Source: Lichenihabitans psoromatis
Lineage (GTDB): Bacteria > Pseudomonadota > Alphaproteobacteria > Rhizobiales > Beijerinckiaceae
NCBI RefSeq assembly: GCF_004323635.1
Contig: NZ_CP036515.1
Coordinates: forward strand, 682,001-746,000
Direction of reading: 5' to 3'
Length of the DNA stretch: 64,000 nt
The position numbers and the translations under genes are program-made. Shown one piece after another: positions 30,190-39,220 of the stretch. The notes under the pieces were generated by a model, which was given only the letters and a program-made list of their open reading frames with translations, had not been told where the DNA came from and did no database searches. Numbering within the stretch: position 1 is the first letter of the stretch; each line of letters begins with the position of its first letter.

Positions 30190-30283
30190 TCGATCCCTTT
30201 CGTGTCGCGCGAGCCCCAACGCAGAGGGGCGGAGCGGCCACAACGCCCACCCCGCCCCTGTCTACCTGAAAAGCGTGGTGGTG

Positions 30284-31024
30284 TTAGCCGAGAACGATGA
30301 CCTTGGTGCCTTCGGGGGCACGGCTGTAGAGATGGATCACGTCCTGATTGACCATTCGGATGCAGCCGGACGAGACATTGCTGCCGATCGTCTCGGGCTC
30401 CGTGGTGCCATGGATGCGATAGCCGAGATCGCCGGTCTTGCCGAAGAGGTAGAGCGCACGGGCACCGAGCGGGCTGCGCGAGCCGCCAGGAACGCCGAGG
30501 CCGCGCTTGGTAGAGACCAGCTGGGCGCGGATGTCAGGGTCGCGATCGACCATCTCCTTCGGCGGGATCCAATCCGGCCAGCTGCGGCGCATGTTGATCT
30601 GCGCGACGCCGTTCCATAAGAACCCCTCGCGCCCCACGCCGACGCCATAACGGGTCGCCCGCTGATCCGGCTCGACGAAGAAGAGATACCGCGACTTCGG
30701 GTCGACCACCACGGTGCCGGGCCGCTCGGGGCCTTGATATCGAACGATCTGGCGCAGGAAGACCGGATCGACACGGGCATAATCAAACGCCAACACCGGA
30801 AATTGCTCACCGGAAAAGCTGCCGTAGATGGCCTGATAATCCGGCTTGCCGATCGTTGCGCCACCGACGCCTTGTGGGCCACCAAAGCCGCCGAACATAT
30901 CCCCGAACGAGGGCATGTCCCGCCCGCCTCCGGCGCATCCGGCGAGGCCGGCCGCCGCGAGCGCGACTGCGCTGGAGGAAAAGAACTGACGACGACTGAG
31001 ACTGACCATGAGCATGTTTACCAA
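30284..31024 (-). CDS. L,D-transpeptidase (YkuD domain), lipoprotein-like
   Basis: A 246-residue cell-envelope enzyme. The N-terminus has SRRQFF followed by a hydrophobic stretch and a lipobox (LAGC, Cys about residue 30), suggesting export and lipidation. The YkuD catalytic domain is in the C-terminal half: IHGTTEPETIG, then the active-site SSGCIRM. Such enzymes make 3-3 peptidoglycan cross-links or attach proteins to peptidoglycan. Start could be 31024 or 31009. No operon partner is evident. Confidence 0.9.
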   Translation of the reverse strand: MVNMLMVSLSRRQFFSSSAVALAAAGLAGCAGGGRDMPSFGDMFGGFGGPQGVGGATIGKPDYQAIYGSFSGEQFPVLAFDYARVDPVFLRQIVRYQGPERPGTVVVDPKSRYLFFVEPDQRATRYGVGVGREGFLWNGVAQINMRRSWPDWIPPKEMVDRDPDIRAQLVSTKRGLGVPGGSRSPLGARALYLFGKTGDLGYRIHGTTEPETIGSNVSSGCIRMVNQDVIHLYSRAPEGTKVIVLG

Positions 31025-31113
31025 AGCGACCTGATGCTCAGAATATGGCTCGCGTGGTTAAAATATGGTTTGACCGGCGCGCGGTTTCTTATCTTTCGAG
31101 ATGTTGCTCAAGA

Positions 31114-32337
31114 TCAACGATCGATTGCGCCGAACGGGTCGTCACATGACTTGGCCGGCTGCGTGAACCAGCGCGGTCCATCGGCCGCCATATAGATATG
31201 ATCTTCAAGGCGCACGCCGAAGGCGCCCGGAATGCAGAGCATCGGCTCGATGCTGAAACACATGCCTTCTGCGAGCGGCGTCCGGTCTGTGCCGACGAAG
31301 TTCGGTGCCTCGTGGATGTCGATCCCGATGCCATGGCCGGTTCGATGCGGCAGGCCGGGGAGCGCATAGCCCGGGCCATAGCCGTTCCGTTCGAGATCGC
31401 CGCGGACTGCATCGTCGACCGCTCCGCACGGCTGCCCGATCCGAGCCGCCTCGAACGCGACGATCTGGGCCGCGCGCTCATGCTCCCACACGCGGCGTTG
31501 CTGATCGGAGGCTTCGCCGAACACATAGCTGCGGGTGATGTCGGATTGGTAGCCGAGCAATTTGCAGCCGGTGTCGATCAGCACCATGTCGCCTGCCTCG
31601 AGCGCCTTGGGATGTTTGACGCCGTGCGGAAACGCCGTGTCGGCGCCAAACAGCACGATGCAGAAGAACGACCCGTCGGGCGCGCCCGCCGCCCGATGCG
31701 CCGTGTCGATGAAGGTCTCGACCTCGCGGGCCGTGATGCCGACCCGGAGGATGCGGGCCGCCGCGCGCTGCACCACCAAGGTCATCGCATGGGCGCGTTG
31801 CATCAGCGCGATCTCGGCCGCCGACTTGCGGGCGCGGCAGCCGCTCGTCACCGGGCCGGCGCTGACGACCGCAAGACGGGGCGCCAGCGCGACCCGAAGC
31901 CTCTCGGCCAAGCCGAATTCGGTCGTCTCATCGAGCCCAATGGTGCCGCTCGCGATGCCGAGGTCCGCCAGGACGGAGGCGAGAAGCGCGCAGGGATCTT
32001 GATTCTCATGCCAGCCATGGAACGGCGCCTCGATTCGCATCTGCTCGGCGAAGGTGCCGGTTTCGAAGACCGGCAGCAGATAAGCGAGATGGCCGGAGGC
32101 CGTGAGGACCGCGCCGGCTAGGCGTTCGCTCGGGTGCCAATCGATTCCGGTGAAATACAGCAGGTTGCTGCCGGCATCGAGATAGACGGCCGCGAGCCCC
32201 TGCTGGCGCATCAGATGCTGCGCCTGCGCTAGGCGAGACCGATAATCGGCCTCGCCAATCGGTTCGACTCCGGCTGTCATGTCGCGGATGGACGCGAGTT
32301 CGACCTCAGCCGTCGAGCCGCCGATCCCAATACTCAT
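31114..32337 (-). CDS. M24-family metallopeptidase (Xaa-Pro aminopeptidase/creatinase-like)
   Basis: A 407-residue pita-bread enzyme. An N-terminal creatinase-like domain (to about residue 170) precedes the catalytic M24 domain. All five metal ligands appear in place: the Asp pair in VLIDTGCKLLGYQSDITRSY, His in GHGIGIDIHEAP, Glu in SIEPML and Glu in RLEDHIY. It could be a prolidase, or an amidohydrolase such as the ectoine hydrolase relatives. Its position after the proline-racemase-like gene and RidA suggests release of an imino acid from a dipeptide or derivative. The exact substrate is inferred only. Confidence 0.87.
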   Translation of the reverse strand: MSIGIGGSTAEVELASIRDMTAGVEPIGEADYRSRLAQAQHLMRQQGLAAVYLDAGSNLLYFTGIDWHPSERLAGAVLTASGHLAYLLPVFETGTFAEQMRIEAPFHGWHENQDPCALLASVLADLGIASGTIGLDETTEFGLAERLRVALAPRLAVVSAGPVTSGCRARKSAAEIALMQRAHAMTLVVQRAAARILRVGITAREVETFIDTAHRAAGAPDGSFFCIVLFGADTAFPHGVKHPKALEAGDMVLIDTGCKLLGYQSDITRSYVFGEASDQQRRVWEHERAAQIVAFEAARIGQPCGAVDDAVRGDLERNGYGPGYALPGLPHRTGHGIGIDIHEAPNFVGTDRTPLAEGMCFSIEPMLCIPGAFGVRLEDHIYMAADGPRWFTQPAKSCDDPFGAIDR

Positions 32338-32403
32338 GTCGATCGCGTCCTCATCGAAAAAGAAGATGGGCGCCCGAGGCCGCCCATCTCGTGCCGGTTT
32401 GGA

Positions 32404-32760
32404 TCAACGCGCCGCGATGACCGCGATCTCGACCTTATGGGCCGGCGTCGCAAGCTTGGCCTCGACGGTCGCACGGCCCGGGGTCTGGCCGTCCAGCACC
32501 CAACCATCCCAGATCGAGTTCATCTCGGCGAAGGTGCTCATGTCGGTCAGCCAGATGTTCACCATCAGCAGCTTGGACTTGTCGCTGCCGGCTTCGGCCA
32601 GCAAAGCGTCGATGTTCTGCAAGATGTCCTTGGTCTGCTCGGCGACGGTGCCACCGACGGCCTTTTGGGCCACCTGGCCGGCCAAGTAGACGGTATCGCC
32701 ATGCACGACGGCCTGGGACATGCGCGGGCCGACGCCGATACGGGTGATGGACATTGTCAT
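32404..32760 (-). CDS. RidA/YjgF/UK114 family protein
   Basis: A 118-residue trimeric protein of the RidA family, which hydrolyses reactive enamine/imine intermediates to ketoacids and ammonia. Diagnostic features: the early VYLAGQVAQKA strand and the GRATVEAKLATPAHKVEI region, whose Arg is the substrate-carboxylate binder in active RidA proteins. It sits between the hydroxyproline-type enzymes and the M24 gene. It may therefore clear pyrroline- or imine-type intermediates from that pathway. Start could be 32760 or 32754. Confidence 0.92.
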   Translation of the reverse strand: MTMSITRIGVGPRMSQAVVHGDTVYLAGQVAQKAVGGTVAEQTKDILQNIDALLAEAGSDKSKLLMVNIWLTDMSTFAEMNSIWDGWVLDGQTPGRATVEAKLATPAHKVEIAVIAAR

Positions 32761-32851
32761 TCTCCTTCAAGTGAGGCCGGGAGCGGCCGGATCAGCGCGC
32801 TCGGTTTGCGGGATCGAGGCGGTTGCGGTCAACCATCTGCCAGATGATTTC

Positions 32852-33892
32852 TCATGCTGCCGTGCCTGCGCCGGGCCATGTATCGGATAAACGATAGCCG
32901 GCCGGATAGGGATCGCTCGGGTCGAGCAGCAACTGGTGCGTGCCCGTGATCCAGGCCGTGCCGGAAATGGTCGGGATGATGGCGGGCCGGCCCCCCACTT
33001 CGGTTTCGGCCAGGATCTGGCAATCGAAGCGTGAGCCGATGATCGAACGCGCGACGTAGCGATCACCGGTTTTCAGGATGCCTTTGGCATGCAGCACCGC
33101 GAGCCGGGCCGAGCATCCGGTGCCGGTCGGCGAGCGGTCGATCTTGCCGGGGCGGATCGCGACCGCGTTCACGCCCGCCATCACGCCATCCTCAAGGCTG
33201 AGCGGCCCGGCGATCTGGCAGAACGAGAGATGGGCCCAGTCCGGATTGTCCGGATGTACGAAGCCGAGTTGTTCATTGGCGGCGCGCGTGATCGCCATGC
33301 CGGTCTCGGCCAGATCGCGGGCCTCGTCGGGCGTGATCGCAAAGCCGAGGGCGCGGCTATCGACGATGACGAAACTGTCCCCGCCATAGGCCGTATCGAC
33401 CGTCAGCGTCCCGATGCCCGGCACCTCGATGACCGCGTCGAGCTTGGCCGCGAACGAGGGAACATTGGTGACCGTGATGCGCTCGGCCTTGCCGTCCCGG
33501 CAATGCGCCAGGATCTCGACGACGCCGCCCGGCGGTTCGAGCAGGAGCCGGGTTTCAGGCTCCTGCATCGGGATGATGCCGGTCTCCAGCAGCACCGTGG
33601 CGACGCAGATCGCGTTCGACCCGGACATCGGCGGTGTATCGGCCGGCTCCATGATGATCCAGCCCATCTGGGCGCGGGGGTCCTTCGGGGGCACCAGCAG
33701 GTTGACGTGCCGGAACACGCCGCCGCGCGGCTCGTTCAGCACGAAATTCCGCAGCGTCTCGTCCCGGGCGATAAAGCGGGACTGCTCCCAGATGGTCGCC
33801 CCCGGTGGCGGCAACACACCGCCCACGATGACGTCGCCGACCTCTCCGGCCGCATGGCAACTGACGACGTGAATGACCTTCGAGGATCGCAC
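32852..33892 (-). CDS. Proline racemase superfamily enzyme, Ser/Thr active-site type (trans-3-hydroxyproline dehydratase-like)
   Basis: A 346-residue PrpF/DapF-like fold enzyme of the proline racemase family. The first catalytic position reads PPMSGSN (Ser, codon at 33623-33625) and the second [11 protein letters not shown] (Thr, codon at 33125-33127). A Thr at the second site is known from trans-3-hydroxy-L-proline dehydratases; classical racemases/epimerases have Cys at both. I chose GTG 33892: GGAGAA lies just upstream, the protein then starts [17 protein letters not shown], the family length is right, and overlap with the GntR gene is avoided. ATG alternatives at 33958 or 34069 would overlap that gene. 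The reaction needs testing. Confidence 0.8.
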   Translation of the reverse strand: MRSSKVIHVVSCHAAGEVGDVIVGGVLPPPGATIWEQSRFIARDETLRNFVLNEPRGGVFRHVNLLVPPKDPRAQMGWIIMEPADTPPMSGSNAICVATVLLETGIIPMQEPETRLLLEPPGGVVEILAHCRDGKAERITVTNVPSFAAKLDAVIEVPGIGTLTVDTAYGGDSFVIVDSRALGFAITPDEARDLAETGMAITRAANEQLGFVHPDNPDWAHLSFCQIAGPLSLEDGVMAGVNAVAIRPGKIDRSPTGTGCSARLAVLHAKGILKTGDRYVARSIIGSRFDCQILAETEVGGRPAIIPTISGTAWITGTHQLLLDPSDPYPAGYRLSDTWPGAGTAA

Positions 33893-33923
33893 AAGCTTCT
33901 CCGAGAATGCGGGTCGGGCCGGC

Positions 33924-34619
33924 CTAGGATCGACCCAGCACCGGAACGGGGGAATCATCGAGACGCTCGCGCGCCACGGCGAATTCTGTGCGGAGGTCCC
34001 GCAACGTGTTGGCGATATGGGCCGAGGCCAGCGTAGCCGCAGCATCGGCCTGCCCCGCAGCCCAAGCACCGAATAGGGCCTTGTGTTCGGCCACGGCTAG
34101 GTCGTCGCGACCCTTGGGTTCGAGGTGTTTGCACACGTAGCGTTCGGCGATGACCTGAAGGCGCTCGACCATCTGCATCGTGACGAGCCGACCGCCCGGA
34201 CGGATCAGCGCGAGATGAAAGGCGCGATTGAGCGCGCCCGCCTCCGGCCCGTGCGTCTCGATGGCCTGATTGAGCGCCGCCAGCGCCGTCTGAGCAGCCT
34301 CATGATCGTCAACAGTGGCGCGGCGGCAGGCCCAGGCGACCGCCTCCGGTTCGATCTTCAGCCGAAGGTCGAACACGTCATAGGCTTCGTCGGCCGAGAG
34401 CGGACGCACGAAAAACCCGCGATTGGCCTGCGACAGCACGAGGCCGTCCTGCTCGAGCTTGGCGAAGGCTTCGCGCAGCGGGATCTTGCTGACGCCAAGT
34501 TCCGCCGCCAGAGCGTCTTGCCGGATCGGCATGTCGCCCACCATCATGCCCGAAATGATGCGATCGCGCACGAGATCGAAGATTTGGTCGGCGAGCCCGC
34601 GCTTGACCAGCAGTGTCAC
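33924..34619 (-). CDS. GntR-family regulator, FCD (FadR) subfamily
   Basis: A 231-residue repressor. The winged helix is at residues about 8-75 ([42 protein letters not shown]). The all-helical FCD effector domain follows, with the metal/ligand His and Asp positions typical of the class ([19 protein letters not shown]). It is embedded between the two proline-racemase-like genes. The palindrome at 35715-35727 in the divergent promoter has the size and shape of an FCD operator. The likely effector is a hydroxyproline-like compound or its catabolite. Confidence 0.9.
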   Translation of the reverse strand: MTLLVKRGLADQIFDLVRDRIISGMMVGDMPIRQDALAAELGVSKIPLREAFAKLEQDGLVLSQANRGFFVRPLSADEAYDVFDLRLKIEPEAVAWACRRATVDDHEAAQTALAALNQAIETHGPEAGALNRAFHLALIRPGGRLVTMQMVERLQVIAERYVCKHLEPKGRDDLAVAEHKALFGAWAAGQADAAATLASAHIANTLRDLRTEFAVARERLDDSPVPVLGRS

Positions 34620-34637
34620 GCGGATGGTCCGGCCCGG

Positions 34638-35636
34638 TCATACAACCTGAAAACCCTTCCAGAACACATCGGCCCGGTCGACCCAGATCGTGTTGAAGCC
34701 CGTCGCGATAGCCGATCCCTCGATCGAGGGAATGATGGCGGCCTGCCCGGCAAGATCCGTGGTTTTCTCGACACGACCGATGAACCGACTACCGATATAG
34801 CTTTCATGAACGAAGCGCTCGCCCGGCCGCAGCTTGCCCTTGGCGGCGAGATGCGCGAGCCGCGCCGAGGTTCCGGTGCCGCAAGGCGAGCGATCGATGG
34901 CCTTGTCGCCATAGAAGACGGCATTCCGCCCATCCGCGCCATCGCCGCGGGGCTTGTCGGCCCAGAGCACGTGGCTGACGCCGCGGATCGTTGGATCGAG
35001 CGGATGCACCGGCTCGAATTTGGCGCTGACCAGCGTCCGGACCTCCTGACTGAGGTCAATGAGGCGAGCGGCCCCGAGATCGTCGAGCCCCGTATAGGCC
35101 CCCTGCGGTTCGACGATCGCGTAATAATTGCCGCCATATGAGACGTCGACCGACAAAGGTCCGAAGCCCGGCACGTCGATCGCAATGCCGGTCGCGGCAA
35201 GATAAGCCGGCACATTGGTGATCTTGACCGAGGTGACCCGGTCACCCTCGCTCGTATAGGCGATGTCGATCACGCCGGCCGGAACCTCGACCCGCAACCG
35301 CCCAGGCTCGCGCGGCTGGATCAAACCGTGTTCCAGCCCGAACGTCACAAGGCCGATGGTGCCATGCCCGCACATCGGCAGGCACCCGCTCGTCTCGATG
35401 AACAGAATGCCGACGTCGGTGTCGGCCTGCGTCGGCGGATAGAGAAAACCGCCCGACATCATGTCATGGCCGCGCGGCTCGAAACAGAGGCTGGTCCGGA
35501 TCCAATCGAAACGGGCGAGGAAATCCTGCCGCCGTTCCGACATGGTGGCGCCCCGCAACAGAGGCGCGCCACCCGCCACGAGGCGCACCGGATTGCCGGC
35601 CGTGTGACCGTCGATGCAGAAGAACGTATGGCGCAT
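34638..35636 (-). CDS. Proline racemase family protein, probable 4-hydroxyproline 2-epimerase
   Basis: A 332-residue member with both catalytic cysteines: LPMCGHGTIG and DRSPCGTGTSAR. This Cys/Cys pair is the acid/base couple of proline racemase and hydroxyproline 2-epimerase. The start MRHTFFCIDGHTAGNPVR is the usual epimerase N-terminus. In known pathways the enzyme turns trans-4-hydroxy-L-proline into the cis-D isomer, which a D-amino acid dehydrogenase then oxidises; no such dehydrogenase is visible here. First gene of a minus-strand set that includes the regulator. Confidence 0.88.
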   Translation of the reverse strand: MRHTFFCIDGHTAGNPVRLVAGGAPLLRGATMSERRQDFLARFDWIRTSLCFEPRGHDMMSGGFLYPPTQADTDVGILFIETSGCLPMCGHGTIGLVTFGLEHGLIQPREPGRLRVEVPAGVIDIAYTSEGDRVTSVKITNVPAYLAATGIAIDVPGFGPLSVDVSYGGNYYAIVEPQGAYTGLDDLGAARLIDLSQEVRTLVSAKFEPVHPLDPTIRGVSHVLWADKPRGDGADGRNAVFYGDKAIDRSPCGTGTSARLAHLAAKGKLRPGERFVHESYIGSRFIGRVEKTTDLAGQAAIIPSIEGSAIATGFNTIWVDRADVFWKGFQVV

Positions 35637-35714
35637 GGCTCAGGCCGCCTTGTCGATGAGAGCGCGGGTCGGGTCGCGGCTGCTTGCACGGTGCGGCTGC
35701 CGCAACCGGAAAAC

Positions 35715-35727
35715 GTATACGATATAC
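35715..35727. promoter_or_regulatory. Palindromic operator in divergent epimerase/ALDH promoter
   Basis: GTATA-CGA-TATAC is a perfect inverted repeat of 5-base arms with a 3-base centre, resembling known FCD-type GntR sites. It lies in the 181-base divergent gap, 79 bases before the epimerase start and 91 before the ALDH start. That position would let the GntR regulator at 33924-34619 control both directions. Confidence 0.6.
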
Positions 35728-35817
35728 AGACGTCAGGCGGGTGTCCTGTCAAGCGCGTGTCCGGTTGACGCTCGCGGGTGGACCGATCATGTGTTCGATC
35801 GAAACGGGAACATCGCC

Positions 35818-37338
35818 ATGCCGCACGCCGCCTCCGTCATCACTGAAACTCATAATCTCCTGTCGGCTCTCGGCGTCCCGCGTGAGCTCTACACGGGCGG
35901 TTCGCTGGCGGTGCGGTCGCCGATCACGGGCGAGATCATCGCATCGGTGGTCGAGACGCCCAAGGGTGCCGTCGACGGAGCGATCGGGCAGGCCCATGAG
36001 GCGTTTCTGCACTGGCGCCAAGTGCCGGGGCCGCGCCGGGGCGAATTGGTGCGCCTGCTCGGCGACGAACTCCGTGCCAACAAGGAAGCGCTCGGCCGCC
36101 TCGTTACGCTGGAAGTCGGCAAGGTCGTTTCGGAAGGCCAGGGCGAGGTTCAGGAGATGATCGACATCTGCGATCTCGCGGTCGGGCTGTCGCGGCAATT
36201 GTTCGGCCTGACGATCCAATCCGAGCGGCCGGACCACCGGCTGATGGAGCAATGGCACCCGGCCGGCGTGGTCGGCGTCATCTCGGCCTTCAACTTTCCG
36301 GTGGCGGTCTGGTCGTGGAACGCGGCTTTGGCGTTCGTTTGCGGCGACTCGGTCGTTTGGAAGCCGTCGGAAAAGACGCCGCTGACCGCCCTCGCGGTGC
36401 AGGCTCTATTCGAAAAGGCGGCGGCACGGTTCGGCGACGTTCCAGCCGGTCTCAGCACGGTTCTGGTGGGCGGGCGCGATGTCGGCGAACTGCTGGTCGA
36501 TGACGTCCGGGTGCCGGTTCTGTCGGCGACCGGATCGACCCGTATGGGCCGCCTCGTCGGCGAGCGGGTCGCCCGTCGCTTTGGTCGCTCCATTTTGGAA
36601 CTCGGCGGCAACAATGCCTCGATCGTGACACCCTCGGCCGATCTCGATCTGACGCTTCGGGCCGTCGCCTTCGCGGCGATGGGCACGGCGGGGCAACGCT
36701 GCACCACGTTGCGCCGCCTCATCGTGCATGAGAGCGTCTACGCCACCCTCGTGCCGAAGCTCGCCTCGGTCTATGGCACCATCGCGGTCGGCAGCCCGGT
36801 TGCCAGCGACGCGTTGATCGGCCCGCTGATCGACAAAGCCGCATTCGATGCGATGGAGGCGGCGCTGGCCGAAGCAAAGCAGGCGGGCGGCATCGTGCAT
36901 GGCGGCGAGCGGGTCGAGATCACCGGGCCGGATGCCTATTACGTCCGCCCCGCGCTGGTCGAAATGCCGGGCCAGACCGGCCCCGTCGTGCAGGAGACCT
37001 TCGCGCCGATCCTCTATGTGCTGAAATACAGCACCTTCGACGAGGCTATTGCGCTGCAGAACGACGTGCTGCAGGGGTTATCGTCCTCGATCTTCGGCAC
37101 CGATCTGCGTGAGGTCGAGCGGTTTCTGTCGGCGCTCGGCTCGGATTGCGGCATCGCCAACGTCAATATGGGCCCGTCGGGCGCCGAGATCGGCGGCGCA
37201 TTCGGTGGCGAAAAGGAAACCGGCGGCGGCCGCGAGAGCGGGTCGGACGCCTGGAAGGCCTATATGCGGCGGCAGACCAACGCCATCAACTACGGCCGCA
37301 CGGTGCCGCTGGCCCAGGGCGTCAAATTCGACGTCTAG
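35818..37338 (+). CDS. amaB: Aldehyde dehydrogenase, ALDH7/AmaB type (piperideine-6-carboxylate/aminoadipate semialdehyde dehydrogenase-like)
   Basis: A 506-residue NAD-dependent dehydrogenase. Conserved parts: ISAFNFPVAVWSWN, TGSTRMGRLVG (cofactor fold), LELGGNNASIV with the general-base Glu, the nucleophile in TAGQRCTTLRRL, and the C-terminal FGGEKETGGGRESGSDAW segment that is diagnostic of ALDH7. In Pseudomonas, AmaB oxidises the L-pipecolate-derived semialdehyde to 2-aminoadipate. Here it diverges from the epimerase gene across the operator, so it probably takes the aldehyde from that pathway. ATG 35818 was preferred to an in-frame ATG at 35614, which overlaps the epimerase gene. Confidence 0.88.
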   Translation: MPHAASVITETHNLLSALGVPRELYTGGSLAVRSPITGEIIASVVETPKGAVDGAIGQAHEAFLHWRQVPGPRRGELVRLLGDELRANKEALGRLVTLEVGKVVSEGQGEVQEMIDICDLAVGLSRQLFGLTIQSERPDHRLMEQWHPAGVVGVISAFNFPVAVWSWNAALAFVCGDSVVWKPSEKTPLTALAVQALFEKAAARFGDVPAGLSTVLVGGRDVGELLVDDVRVPVLSATGSTRMGRLVGERVARRFGRSILELGGNNASIVTPSADLDLTLRAVAFAAMGTAGQRCTTLRRLIVHESVYATLVPKLASVYGTIAVGSPVASDALIGPLIDKAAFDAMEAALAEAKQAGGIVHGGERVEITGPDAYYVRPALVEMPGQTGPVVQETFAPILYVLKYSTFDEAIALQNDVLQGLSSSIFGTDLREVERFLSALGSDCGIANVNMGPSGAEIGGAFGGEKETGGGRESGSDAWKAYMRRQTNAINYGRTVPLAQGVKFDV

Positions 37339-37349
37339 GCGCGTTGGCC

Positions 37350-39020
37350 TCACCTTTGCGTCGTCTCCCAGTCGGCCGCCTGATAATAGGGTGCGTTGGA
37401 GGCGGCGAGCGGGGCCTTGCCGAGGATGATGTCGGCGGCCTTTTCGCCGATCATGATGGTCGGCGCATTCAGGTTGCCGGTCGTCAGCGACGGCATGATC
37501 GAGCTATCGACGACGCGTAAGCCCTCGGTGCCGATCACCCGCGTTTCCGGGTCGACCACCGCCATCGGGTCGCTCGGAAGGCCCATCTTGCAACTGCATG
37601 AGGGATGGTAGGCGCTTTCCACATGGTTGCGAATGAAGCCGTCGATGGCGGCGTCGCTCGTCACGTCGGTGCCGGGCTGAATCTCGCGACCGCGGTAAGG
37701 GTCGAAGGCGGCTTGCGCGAAGATCTCTCGCGTCAGCCGCACGCAGGCCCGCATCTCGGTCACGTCGTCCGGTTGGCTCATATAGTTGAAGAACACGCGC
37801 GGATGCTCGAACGGATCGGCTGATTTCAGCCGCACCCAGCCCCGGCTCTTAGTCCGCATCGGCCCGACATGCACCTGAAACCCATGCTCGCTCGCCAGCC
37901 CCTTGCCATCATAGGTCACGGCCAGAGGCAGGAAATGATATTGAATGTCGGGGTAGCGGACGCCCGCGCGCGAGCGGATGAAGCCGCAGGTCTCGAAATG
38001 GTTGGTGGCGCCATGGCCCTTGCGGCTCAGGAGCCATTGCAGCCCGATCGCCCCACGCGCCATCAGCCCCGTCTGGCCATACAGCGTGATCGGCTGCTTG
38101 GATGCCACCTGGAAGTAGAATTCGAGATGATCCTGCAGGTTCTCGCCGACCCCCGGCAGGTCGTGCACCACCGGGATGCCGAGGGCTTTTAATTCGGCGG
38201 CCGGGCCGATGCCGGACAGTTTGAGTAATTGCGGTGAATTGATCGGCCCGCCGCTGAGGATCACCTCGCGCCGCGCCGTCACGACGCGCTCGCGGCCATG
38301 CTGGCGATAGCGGATGCCGACCGCGCGCTTGCCCTCGAACACGATGCCGGTCGCCATCGCATGGGTCACGACCTTAAGGTTCGGCCGCTTCATGGCGGGT
38401 TTTAGATAGGCATTGGCGGCAGACCAGCGGATGCCGTTCCGCACCGTCATGTCCATGCGGCCAAAGCCTTCCTGCTGGCCGCCGTTGATATCCTCGGTGA
38501 CCGGATAGCCGGCCTGCCGCCCAGCCTCCACAAAGGCGTGATAAAGCGGATTCTTCAGCACGCCATAGCTGGTCGATAAGGGTCCGTCCGACCCGCGATA
38601 GGCGTCGCCGCCCTCTTTGCGGGTTTCGGCCCGCTTGAAATAGGGCAAGACGTTGCGATAGCCCCAGCCTGCCGCGCCTTCCTGCTCCCACCGATCGAAA
38701 TCATGCGGGTTGCCGCGCACATAGACGAGACCGTTGATCGAGGATGAGCCACCCAGCACCTTGCCGCGCGGGCAATGCAGCCGGCGGTTGTCGAGGCCGG
38801 GCTCCGGCTCGGTCTCATAGTACCAGTTGTAGCGCTTGCGGTTCATCGGGATCGACAGCGCGCCCGGCATCTGGATCACGACCGATCTGTCCGAGCCGCC
38901 GACCTCGAGCACCAGCACGGACTGTTTTCCGTCCTCGGACAGTCGCGCGGCCAGCACGCAGCCTGCCGACCCGGCCCCGACGATGACGTAATCGTAGCTG
39001 TCCTGTGCTGCCTCAACCAT
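37350..39020 (-). CDS. GMC oxidoreductase, choline dehydrogenase-like
   Basis: A 556-residue FAD enzyme. The ADP-binding motif is at the N-terminus ([21 protein letters not shown]), with a second GMC signature ([17 protein letters not shown]). The active-site segment HPSCSCKMG carries the catalytic His, as in choline dehydrogenase BetA. Such enzymes oxidise choline to betaine aldehyde or other primary alcohols. No betB or betI is nearby, but a betaine/choline-type ABC ATPase starts 200 bases away on the other strand. It is convergent with the ALDH gene (11-base gap). Specificity is uncertain. Confidence 0.85.
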   Translation of the reverse strand: MVEAAQDSYDYVIVGAGSAGCVLAARLSEDGKQSVLVLEVGGSDRSVVIQMPGALSIPMNRKRYNWYYETEPEPGLDNRRLHCPRGKVLGGSSSINGLVYVRGNPHDFDRWEQEGAAGWGYRNVLPYFKRAETRKEGGDAYRGSDGPLSTSYGVLKNPLYHAFVEAGRQAGYPVTEDINGGQQEGFGRMDMTVRNGIRWSAANAYLKPAMKRPNLKVVTHAMATGIVFEGKRAVGIRYRQHGRERVVTARREVILSGGPINSPQLLKLSGIGPAAELKALGIPVVHDLPGVGENLQDHLEFYFQVASKQPITLYGQTGLMARGAIGLQWLLSRKGHGATNHFETCGFIRSRAGVRYPDIQYHFLPLAVTYDGKGLASEHGFQVHVGPMRTKSRGWVRLKSADPFEHPRVFFNYMSQPDDVTEMRACVRLTREIFAQAAFDPYRGREIQPGTDVTSDAAIDGFIRNHVESAYHPSCSCKMGLPSDPMAVVDPETRVIGTEGLRVVDSSIMPSLTTGNLNAPTIMIGEKAADIILGKAPLAASNAPYYQAADWETTQR

Positions 39021-39220
39021 GAGAACTCCTGTCGGCGCGACCCTGGATGCTCTCCCCTAGCCGGTTTTTGTGGGATCGCCACGCCCGATCGCGACCGTTG
39101 CGCCCGACCCTGCGACATGACCCCTGGATTGTCTCGCGGCGGCTCGGCCCCGCCTTGTGCCTCCCCTCTGTACCGGTCATGTTGAAGGTTCCGACGACGT
39201 CACACGCGCAAGGTTCCCTT

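Noticed and set aside
33959..34069. Upstream extension of the Ser/Thr racemase-family gene to ATG 34069
   Set aside because: The extra residues lie inside the GntR gene in another frame and do not resemble the family; GTG 33892 fits better.
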